Part shown: positions 9,380 through 18,556 of the stretch, piece after piece | How the letters are laid out: the number at the start of each line of letters is the position of its first letter | Position numbering within the stretch: the stretch's first letter is position 1 | NCBI GenBank assembly: GCA_030015575.1 | Contig: CM057347.1 | Coordinates: 509,581,176-509,645,175, forward strand | Reading direction: 5' to 3' | From: Agapanthus africanus | Taxonomy: Eukaryota; Streptophyta; Magnoliopsida; Asparagales; Amaryllidaceae | DNA length: 64,000 bases | Program-made: the position numbers and the translations under genes | The notes under the pieces: model-generated | Told to the model about the DNA's origin: nothing | Databases searched by the model: none | Seen by the model: the letters and a program-made list of their open reading frames with translations, nothing else

Positions 9380-10931
9380 TGTTAGGGTAAAAAATTTGCA
9401 CCCCGGTTGACCGAGTCAAAATCAAGGTCAACCCTGAGCCAGGTGGGCCTAAGCCCAGGTCAAGCAGGCCCATGCCCAAGTCGAGTCCGCGGACAGCCTC
9501 CTCCATGCCAAAATATAGATCATGTAATAAATAATTTTTATGTAATTTTTTATGCATGAATGTATGCAAAATGGGCATAAAGCCAAATTTTTGTAAAGCC
9601 TATGGCTTATGTGCAAAAAGAAATGGCACATGAGCCATGTGATGGGTAAAATGCCATTTTGTAAAGCCCAAGGGGCTATATGTAAATATGTAAGCCTATA
9701 TAAGGCAACATGATGATGGATAAAAAAATATACTTTTTGTTCCCCTCAAAATCTAGGACCTGTGTCTCTTTCTCTTTCCTCAAGGTTCTAAAACCTTCTT
9801 CTTTCACTCTATGTTAGAACATTTCTGTGAATGCTATTCAATTAAATCAAGAGTTTTACTCTTCCTTTTTCAAAACTAAATAGTTTTTCACCACAAAACC
9901 CACAAAGGGGAGTTTAGATCTCCCATCAGATCTCAAAAAGAAGAGATTTTTAAAATCTCACGTCTCTTGATCTTCAAGATCCTACCAACAGAGGAGGAGG
10001 AAGGAGACCCATCTCCAGAAACCCCACCTTGGGAAAGAACTAGGGCTCAAGGGGAGAAGCCCTTCATCAGTTTCAAAACATCCTAGGAGTTTAACTCCTC
10101 ATACACACACACACAAAAAAAATAAAAATAAGTGCTCCTTTCTGGGAGTACAGCTCCCATTGTAGGGACCAAGTCCCTTTTGCCGCTCGAATGCCCACGT
10201 GCTGACACATGTGGCGCTAGCGCTCAAAGCGCTAGAGCCCGAGCGCCTACGTGCTGACACGTGGGGCGCTAGCGTTCAAAGCGCTAGCGCCCTTACGCTT
10301 AAAGCACTAGCGCCTAAAGCGCTAGCGCCCACGTGCTGACACGTGGGGCGTTAGCACCCAAAGCGCTAGCACCCACGTGCTAACATGTGGGGTGCTAGCG
10401 CTCAAAGCGCTAGCGCTCTTGTGCTCAGAGCGCTAGCACCTGAGCGTCCACGTGCCTAGCACGTGGGGCGCTAGCACTAGCATCCAAAGCGCTGGCGCTT
10501 TTTCCCACGCATCCTTTGGATGCCCTTTCCCAACACATACACACACTTTACAACGCTGTTCCTCTCAAAAAAATTTGGGCCGGGACGCTGCCCAGCACCC
10601 CGCAAGGGGGCTGCTAGCCCCCTTGATCCCCAGCCCGCTATCCGGGTAGCGGGACCCCAGTAAAAACTCTGCGGGGCCCCCGATACATCCAAGACCCCTT
10701 CAAAACACGATAATGCACATTGAGTTTGCATGACCAGTTTAACCCGTTAATCGGAGGTTCTCTCGCCCCAAAAGCGAGGGGTAATTAACGGCAGCTTAGT
10801 CCGCGGCTGCCGGAGATTCGAATCCCCACAATCAATAAACCCTAGCCTACCCTGGGCAGGGAGAATCTGTAATGTGCCTGACAAGCGCGCGTGTATTCCC
10901 ATCTCAATGGGGTGACGAAAAACACCCTACA
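9380..10931 (+). repeat. 5' LTR of element B
   Basis: The repeat is 1552 bp, starting TGTTAGGG and ending AACACCCTACA. The TATA box is at 9697-9703. The transcribed part contains dyads such as AAGAGTTTTACTCTT (9849-9863) and AGGAGTTTAACTCCT (10085-10099), then an array of GCGCTAGCGC palindromes and paired CACGTG boxes (10190-10500). The last 200 bp fold as three small hairpins followed by the PBS. Confidence 0.93.
9697..9703 (+). promoter_or_regulatory. TATA box of element B 5' LTR
   Basis: TATATAA in the context GCCTATATAAGG. The same box is at 17243-17249 (3' LTR) and 36771-36777 (solo LTR G); A and C have TATAAAGG or TATAAAAGG on the minus strand at the equivalent place. Confidence 0.75.
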
Positions 10932-10936
10932 GATTC

Positions 10937-10955
10937 TGGCACGCCCGGCGGGACC
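10937..10955 (+). other. Primer-binding site of element B
   Basis: TGGCACGCCCGGCGGGACC begins 5 bp after the 5' LTR. The same 19-mer with few changes follows the 5' LTR in A, C, E and F, so it is the primer-binding site of both LTR families. Its complement has the TGG start expected of a tRNA 3' CCA end, but I cannot name the tRNA. Confidence 0.8.
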
Positions 10956-11022
10956 TATCTCTCCTCCTATATTTTGGGTTAAACGTTCATACGAACTCAA
11001 TCAATATACATATCTATATTTA

Positions 11023-11048
11023 TACTAAAATAATGCTCTTTCATGCAG
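11023..11048 (+). promoter_or_regulatory. Putative branch point and 3' splice site before gag (element B)
   Basis: TACTAAA (11023-11029) is followed by a pyrimidine-rich stretch and CAG ending at 11048, 26 bp before the gag ATG. The same arrangement is found upstream of gag in A, C, E and F. A possible donor is GGGTTAAAC near 10977, conserved in A and C as GGGTTAAG. Splicing is inferred, not shown. Confidence 0.45.
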
Positions 11049-11073
11049 ATTTTTAAGCAATCACCTTTCAACG

Positions 11074-13302
11074 ATGTCTCCGAAGATGAACTCGGCTCCC
11101 ACCTCCTACACGATGAAGATAGACTCCAGGACGGTCCTTCCGGCCAGTCTCGGGCGATAATGGGAGAAGGAGCCGCTACCATTTGGCTCTATTATGTTCG
11201 TGTCAGCTAATGCCGTCCCAGCTCCTCAAGCTCCGGTAACAGACAAACCGGTCTCAAAGGGGAAAAGGCTGAATGTCATGGTCGCGAGGGCGCCCCAACA
11301 CAAACGCAGGTCGGTGTTTGAACAGCTCTCCTTGGCCCCAGCTGGGGGCAAGGCCATCAACACCAACAAAGCAATAAGGCGTCTCGAGCAAGCTCCGGCG
11401 GTGCCCCTGACAACTGCTCGATCGGGTGTCTTCTCTAAGCTCCCCGCTAATCGACTCACGGTGGCTTCCCAGGGAATGGATTCCCGCCAAGCCCTTAAAA
11501 TTGAGAGGCTAAGGCAGAAAAGGCTCAGATATAGAGCCAACCAAAGGGCTAAGGCTCCTGCTAGGCTGAACCTCATGAGGTTCGAAGAACAGGGTTACCC
11601 TACCTAAAATGAGGAAATGGCTGGATATATGGTCCACACTGTCTACACGGTGGGCAAGCGCAAGGACGGGGCCACCACATCTCAAATCCAATCTGGCTTG
11701 AATGTGGTTGCCGCTTCCCAAGAACAGCCACCTCCGCTGGATGATGAAAACCCTCTCGACGAGGATGATATGGAGAAAGACCCCTCGGTCCATGTAGAGT
11801 CAAGCTCGGACAGCGAGGAAGAGCCGACTTTCCGCCCCAGGACCGCGGAGCAAGAGCTGCTTCAAGAGCTCCGAAAGCAGCTCAGAAACAAAGACAAGGA
11901 AATGACCAAACTCTACTCCAAAATTGACGACTTGAAAAACGCCGTCTTACAGCTCACGGCCCAACTTACCTCTCAGCCGCCCAATTAGGCGTAGGGCTCT
12001 CATGAACCGGGAAACGGTGTCTCGAAACAGCCGACGCCTGTTCCCTCAAATCCAAAAGTGGGCGGACCACATGAAAATCAGTCGCATCCTATCTCGGGAA
12101 ATGTCTTGGCTACCGATGACAGTAGCCCGCTAACTTAACACCAAATCATGGATTTGGTTGCCAATAAAGTCAAAACCTTGGTAGCCAAAGCCGAAGCACA
12201 AAAAGATATCAGCAGTAGTGGGAGACCATATTCTGCTCAGTATGATCTGGTAGAATTTCCTAGCGGCTATGTCATCCCCAAATTCGGAAGATTCGATGGG
12301 ACGGGAAATGCGAATCAGCACATCGCCCACTTTAAAGCCTCATGCGGGAATACTGGGGGCAATGATGTGCTTCTCCTCCGCCAGTTCGTTAATAGCTTGG
12401 CCAATGTTGCTTTCGACTGGTACGCGAGCATACCGAATGGCTCCGTCACAACTTTCGTCCAAATGGAATCTTTGTTTCGGCAGAGGTTCATGAGCGTCAG
12501 AGATAAGATCACTGTTGCCGAGCTCGTAAGGACCAAGCCAAAGAACAATGAAAGCAGCACGGATTTTATAACCCGATGGCGCAATCTCTTCGTCAAATGT
12601 GAACCGCCGATAGAGCAGGACCAATCTGTCAGTCTCCTTGTCGGAAATCTCAACAGTTGGATGGCCCTGTTTCTATGCACCGCGGGTCTCAAAACATTCC
12701 AAAAGCTGACAAGGAAAGTTCAGATGCTGGAGCGCTCAAAGCAGGAGTCCTCCTCGGATTCCCAAAATAACAATAGATCCTGGAGAAACCAAAAGGACGA
12801 TAATCGCAAAGGCCGAAATCCCGACGATTCTGAATCTTTCAACACTTCGGCTAACCGAAATAAGCGAGGGATGAGCGGGCCTAGTGCCAACCAGCCCCGG
12901 AAGCCAGTGTTCGGAGAGGGAGGAGAATCTCCACTGAAAGAGAAGCTGGATAAGGTCTATTCCTTCAGAAGGGACAAAATCCGTAAAATATTTAAAGACG
13001 CGCTGAGGAACGGTCTACAACTGCCAGAGTCAAAAAGACCGCAGGAAGCGAATATGACCGACGACCCTAAATACTGCCCCTATCACAGAGTGATAGGTCA
13101 TGCCATTGAGGACTGCTTCGTCTTCAAAGATTGGGTCGAAAAGCAATATAAGGCAGGAGAGATAGAACTGTCTAAAGGCGTGTTAACAAACAGTCCAACT
13201 GCGACCGCCAATTTCATACAAATGGAGACCGAAGTTCTTCGTGAAACTGATTATTTCAGACATCTGCCTTTCTCTGAAAACAATCGACCACCACGTCATT
13301 AA
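11074..13302 (+). pseudogene. Element B gag
   Basis: One frame runs from ATG 11074 to the stop at 13300-13302, broken by five premature stops (11158, 11605, 11986, 11992, 12136). Element C has Gln at four of these sites and Glu at one. Order: a basic, proline-rich N-terminus; an acidic segment with a predicted coiled coil (LLQELRKQLRNKDKEM); the capsid-like gag domain (VAFDWYASIPNGSV, SLFRQRFMSV); a KVYSFRRDK motif; and a zinc knuckle with CX2HX4HX4C spacing (CPYHRVIGHAIEDC). The His in place of the second Cys is shared by every gag here. Gag would form the virus-like particle around element RNA. It ends in HLPFSENNRPPRH, where the coding sequence joins 3' non-coding repeats directly, so pro-pol is deleted. 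Confidence 0.92.
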
Positions 13303-14551
13303 ACTGGGAATATAAAAATAATAATAATAATTATATATATGTAAATAAACAAAAAAATATGTAAATAAAAGAACAATAAAGAAAAGCCGAAATGTTCGGG
13401 CAACTCGCAATAAAAATCAGCGAGTAAAAATAAAGATGAAAATAAACAGCCAAAATGATGGGGCGACCGTGAATAAATAGCCGAAATGATAGGGCAATCG
13501 CAACCTTTGCGATAAAAAAGCTGAAATGATAGAGCAATCGCGGTAAAAAAAACAAAAAAAAATAAAACAACGGCGAATGATGAGTCGCTCCTGGTACCAT
13601 ATTCCAGTGCAGCGATGCAGACGTCAACCAAAATCCAATATCTCAAAATTCTCCCGGCCCTACGGTTAGTCCCCAAATTGACTGCCGTATACAATTCACG
13701 GGCTCAAATTATTCTCAGCATACCTATGCCCCACCGCAATACCAGTTACGCGGCTGGTCTCCGCCCTCGGAATTATGCTCCATTTGGGAAGACCCACTCA
13801 TGTGTCCTCACGATACATGAGGAGAACAAATCTTCGTGGGATACTTACAACTCACAAAGGAAAAAAACACTTGGGGGTCCTCACGACTCCTAAGGAGAAA
13901 ATACACCTATGGGATCCTTACGACCCATAGGGAGAAAATGCTTTTATGGGACCCTTACGGCCCATAAAATTGAAAAGCCTTAGGTGATAGGGACCTAAAC
14001 CTGTCTCCTAAGCCCTCGCTCCCCAACAGGCAACGGCGAATGATGAGTCGCTCCTGGTACCATATTCCAATGCAGCGATGCAGACGCCAATCAAATTCCA
14101 AACTCAAATCCTAATGGCGAATGATGAGTCGCTCCTGGTACCATATTCCAGTGCAGCGATGTAGACGCCAACCAAATTCCAAATTCCAAATCCCAAATCT
14201 CCCAATGGCGAATGATGAGTCGCTCCTGGTACTATATTCTAGTGTAGCGATGCAGATGCCAACCAAATTCCAAATCCCAAATGGCGAATGATGAGTCACT
14301 CCTGGTACCATATTCCAGTGCAGCGATGCAGACGCCAACCAAATTCCAAATCCCATACCCCAACGGCGAATGATGAGTCGCTCCTAGTACCATATTCCAG
14401 TGCAGCGATGCAGACGCCGACAAAGTCCCGAAATTTTTCCGGCCCTACGGTCTGGATCATACATCCTGCAAAACCGTATACAATCCACGGGCGTAAAATA
14501 ATCCCAATCTCTCCCAAGTCTTACTGGTGAAACCACATTCAAAGTCCCACC

Positions 14552-14582
<31 letters not shown>

Positions 14583-15195
14583 AAATAAAATAAAAAATTG
14601 GTATGTCCACAAGCAAAATAGGCACGGATGAAAAGCCGAAAGGACTCCGTGAGTAAAAACAGCAGGACTGCCGGCGAGTTTGTGAGAACCCGAAAGGGCG
14701 CGAACTCGTAAAAAAGAGATGAAATGCACTCGCAAAGTCCTTTCGACTTTGTGAGGAGAAAATTCCCGCGTGAGATCCTTACGACTCACAAAGGAGCAAC
14801 ACCCTTAGGAGTCCCCACGACTCCTAAGGAGAAAATACACCTATGAGATCCTTTCGACTCGTAGGGATAAAGTGCTTTTATGGGACCTTACGGCCCGTAA
14901 AATTGAAAATCCTTAGGCGATAGGGATCTAAACCTGTCTCCTAAGCCACCAATTCCTAAATCCTCCCGGGGTAAATGATGAGTTGCTTCTGGTATTATTC
15001 CAGTGCAGCAATGCAGATGCCGCCCAAAAAGTCAATTCCCAAATCCTACCGGGGAAGATGATGAGTTGCTCCTGGCATTATTCCAGTGCAGCAATGCAGA
15101 TGCCAAACAAAAACCAAAATCCCCAAATCCACTCACGGCAAATGATGATTCGCTCCTGGTACCATATTCCAGTGTAGCGATGCTGATGTCAACCC
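13303..15195 (+). other. Element B 3' non-coding region: ordered hairpin modules
   Basis: No gene. In order: AT-rich stretch; the 23-nt ACTCGC/GCGAGT hairpin (13403-13425); the 17-nt ATCGCAA-CCT-TTGCGAT hairpin (13497-13513); a 54-nt hairpin (13570-13622); the CCGTATACAATTCACGGGC motif (13683-13701); hairpin array 1 (13795-14022); five 54-nt hairpins (14033-14420); the motif again (14473-14491); twin GAAA-loop hairpins (14623-14708); hairpin array 2 (14725-14945); three 54-nt hairpins (14965-15188). Element C has the same modules in the same order. Confidence 0.8.
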
Positions 15196-15199
15196 AAAT

Positions 15200-16840
15200 C
15201 AAATCAAACCAACAACCTCTGCGACGGAATCATGCTTCGTCCCAGAATTTACCCTGTGTCGGAATCATGATTCGTCTCAGAATGCACCCCGTGTCGAAAT
15301 GATGCTTCGCTTCGGTGTATCTTCCTTCCCTGTTGGAATTATGCTTCGGCTTGGAATCAACCTACGACCTCCTCGTCGGAATTATGCTCCGCCTCGGAAT
15401 CAAATCAACCAGCAAGCTCTGTGTCGGAATCATGCTTCGTCTCAGAATGCACCCCGTGTCGAAATGATGCTTCGCCTCGGTGTACCTGCCTTCCCTGTCG
15501 AAATTATGCATCATCCCAGAATCATGTCAGCCAACAAGCTCTACGCCGGAATCATGCTCCATCTTAGAACGTACCCCGTGTCGAATTCATGCTTCGTCTC
15601 GGAGTATTTGCTTTCCCTGTCGGAATTATGCTTCGCCTGGGAATCAACCTCTGCATCGAAATTATGGTTCGGTCAGAATGTCTGCCGCTCTTCGGAATGA
15701 TGCTCCGATCCCATGGAATCATGCTCCGCTCTTCAGAATGATGCTCTGATCCCTGGAATCATGCTCCGCTCTTCGGAATGATGCTTCGATCCCTGGAATC
15801 ATGCTCCGCTCTTCGGAATGATGCTCCGAGCCCTGGAATGATGCTCCACTCTTCGGAATGATGCTCCGAACCCTGGAATCATGCTCCGCTCTTAAGAATG
15901 ATGCTCCGATCCCTGGAATGATGCTCCGCTCTTCGGAATGATGCTCCGATCCCTGGAATCATGCTCCACTCATCGGAATAATGCTTTGATCCCTGGAATC
16001 ATGCTCCACTCTTCGGAATGATGCTCCGAACCCTGGAATCATGCTCCGCTCTTCGGAATGATGCTCCAATCCCTCGAATCATGCTCCGCTCTTCGGAATG
16101 ATGCTCCGTCCCCTGGAATCATGCTCCGCTCTTCGGAATGATACTCCGATCCTTGGAATCATGCTCCGCCCTTCGGAATGATGCTCCGATCCCTGAAATC
16201 ATGCTCCGCTCTTCGGAATGATGCTCCGATCTTTGGAATCATGCTCCTCTCATCAGAATAATGCTCCAATCCCTAGAATCATACTCCGCTCTTCGGAATG
16301 ATGCGCCGATCCCTGGAACCATGCTCCGATCTTTGGAATAATGCTCCGATTTCTGGAATCATGCTCCGCTCATCGGAATAATGCTCCGATCCCTGGAATC
16401 ATGCTCCGCTCTTCGGAATGATGCTCTGAACCCTGGAATCATTCTCCGCTATTCGGAATGATGCTCCGAACCCTGGAATCATGTTCCGCTCTTCGGAATG
16501 ATGCTCTGAACCCTGGAATCATGCTCCGCTCTTCGGAATGATGCTCCGTCCCCTGAAATCATGCCCCGCCCTTCGGAATGATGCTCCGATCCCTGAAATC
16601 ATGCTCCGCCCTTCGGAATGATGCTCCGATCTCTGGAATCATGATCCGCTCATCAGAATGATGCTCCGATCCTTAGAATCATGCTCCGCTCTTCGGAATG
16701 ATGCGCCGATCCCTGGAACCATGCTCCGCCCTTCGGAATGATGCGCCGATCCCTGGAACCATGCTCCGCCCTTCGGAATGGTGCTCCGATCCCTGGAATT
16801 ATACTCCTGGGATGATACTCCGCCCCCGGACTGATATTCC
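15200..16840. repeat. 20/40-bp tandem repeat array in element B 3' region
   Basis: From about 15660 to 16800 a 40-bp unit repeats roughly 28 times. It consists of two related 20-mers, ATGCTCCGATCCCTGGAATC and ATGCTCCGCTCTTCGGAATG. From 15200 to 15660 looser, longer units (GTCGGAATCATGCTTCG) look like the ancestral form. Element C has the same family inverted at 30190-31350, where A has an unrelated 30-bp array in the same position. The apparent ORFs over it are only repeat periodicity. Confidence 0.95.
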
Positions 16841-16910
16841 ACCTCGAAGTCCAGCTTCAAGATCCATCAATTTCATGCACACAACTCAAATGTGCGGTGT
16901 GCATTTATTG

Positions 16911-16926
16911 ATTGGGGGGGGCACTT
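16911..16926 (+). other. Polypurine tract of element B
   Basis: ATTGGGGGGGGCACTT directly precedes the 3' LTR. Only the G run and flank matter for plus-strand priming; the run is two G longer than in A and C. Confidence 0.88.
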
Positions 16927-17637
16927 TGTTGGGGTCAAAATTTGCACCCCGGTTGACCGAGTCAAAGTCAAGGTCAACCCCGAGCCAGGTGGGCCCAAGC
17001 CCAGGTCAAGCGGGCCCATGCCCAAGTCGAGCCCGCGGCCAGCCTCCTCCATGCCAAAATATAGATCATGTAATAAATAATTTTTATGTAATTTTTTATG
17101 CATGAATATATGCAAAATGGGCATAAAGCCAAATTTTTGTAACGCCCATGGCTTATGTGCAAAAAGAAATGGCACATGAGCCATGAGATGGGCAAAATGC
17201 CATTTTGTAAAGCCCAAGGGGTTATATGTAAATATGTAAGCCTATATAAGGCAACATGATGATGGATAAAAAAATATACTTTTCATTCCCCTTAAAATCT
17301 AGGGCCCGTGCCTCTTTCTCCTTCCTCAAGGTTTTAAAACCTTCTTTCTTTGTATTAAATCAAGAGTTTTACTCTTCCTTTTCCAAAACTAAATAGTTTT
17401 TCATCACAAAACCCACAAAGGGGAGCTTAGATCTCCCATCAGATCTCAAAAAGAAGAGATTTTTAAAATCTCACATCTCTTGATCTTCAAGATCCTACCA
17501 ACAGAGGAAGAAGAAGGAAACCTATCTCCAGAAACCTCACTTTGGGAAAGAACTAGGGCTCAAGGAGAGAAGCCCTTCATCAGCTTCAAAATATCCTAGG
17601 AGTTTAACTCCTCATATATATATATATATATATAGAT

Positions 17638-17668
<31 letters not shown>

Positions 17669-18556
17669 CACACACACACACAAAAAATAATAATAAGTGC
17701 TCCTTTCTGGGAGTATAGCTCCCATTGTAGGGACCAAGTCCCTTTTCCCGCTCGAACGCCCACGTGCTGACACGTGGGGCGCTAGCGCTCAAAGCGTTAG
17801 CGCCCTTGCGTTCAAAGCGCTAGCGTCCGAGCACCCACGTGCTGACACGTGGGGCGCTAGCGCCCAAAGCACTAGCGCCCGAGAGCCCACGTGCTGACAC
17901 ATGGGGCGCTAGCGCTCAAAGCGCTAGCGCCCTTGCGCTCAAAGCGCTAGCTCCCTTGCGATCAAAGCGCTAGCGTCCGAGCGCCCACATGCTGACACGT
18001 GGGGCGCTAGCGTTCTTACGCTCAGAGCGCTAGCGCCCAAAGCGCTAGCGTCCGAGCGCCCACATGCCTGGCACGTGTGGCGCTAGCGCTCAAAGCGCTA
18101 GCATCCAAAGCGCTGGCGCTTTTTCCCACGCATCCTGTGGATGCCCTTTCCCTTTATACACACACACACACTTTACAACACTGTCCTTCTCAAAAAAAAT
18201 TTGGGCCGGGGCGCTGCTCTGCACCCTGCAAGGAGGCTGCTAGCCCTCTTGACCCCCAGCCCGCTATCCGGGTAGCGGGACCCCCGTAAAAACTCTGCTG
18301 GCCCCCCGATACATCCAAGACCCCTTCAAAACACGATAATGCACATTGAGTTCGCATGACCAGTTTAACCCGTTAATCGGAGGTTCCTTCGCCCCAAAAG
18401 CGAGGGGTAATTAACGGCCGCTTAGTCTGCGGCTGCCGGAGATTCGGACCCCACAATCAATAAACCCTAGCCTATCCTGGGCACAGGGAATCTGTAATGC
18501 GCCTGACAAGCGCGTGCGTATTCCCATCTCAATGGGGTGACGAAAAACACCCTACA
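16927..18556 (+). repeat. 3' LTR of element B
   Basis: The repeat is 1630 bp, TGTTGGGG to AACACCCTACA. It differs from the 5' LTR by point changes and by expanded TA and GA microsatellites (17615-17680) plus a longer GCGCTAGCGC/CACGTG array (17750-18120), which accounts for the 78-bp length difference. Confidence 0.93.

Larger units (their letters stand above)
9380..18556 (+). mobile_element. Element B: gag-only Tat-lineage retrotransposon, plus strand
   Basis: LTRs at 9380-10931 and 16927-18556 flank a 6-kb interior with PBS, gag, long structured non-coding region, tandem repeats and PPT, but no protease, RT, RNase H or integrase. Flanks are ATGGG (9375-9379) and AGGGG (18557-18561), a one-mismatch TSD, and A's pol frame resumes on the other side. 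LTR, PBS and gag match elements A and C. It is a non-autonomous member that would have needed pol from an A-like element. Five premature stops in gag show decay after insertion. Confidence 0.93.

Noticed and set aside
14111..14530. Repeated short open frames with words such as ASLHWNMVPGATHHSP
   Set aside because: They are translations of the repeated 54-nt hairpin module and occur on both strands and in several frames; no conserved start or stop.
15200..16850. CRISPR-like appearance of regular 20-mers
   Set aside because: Units are contiguous with no unique spacers and sit in a retrotransposon 3' region; this is a tandem array.
17604..17700. TA and GA/CA microsatellite as an origin or regulatory site
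   Set aside because: Simple-sequence expansion in the leader of B's 3' LTR; the 5' LTR lacks it, so it arose after insertion.
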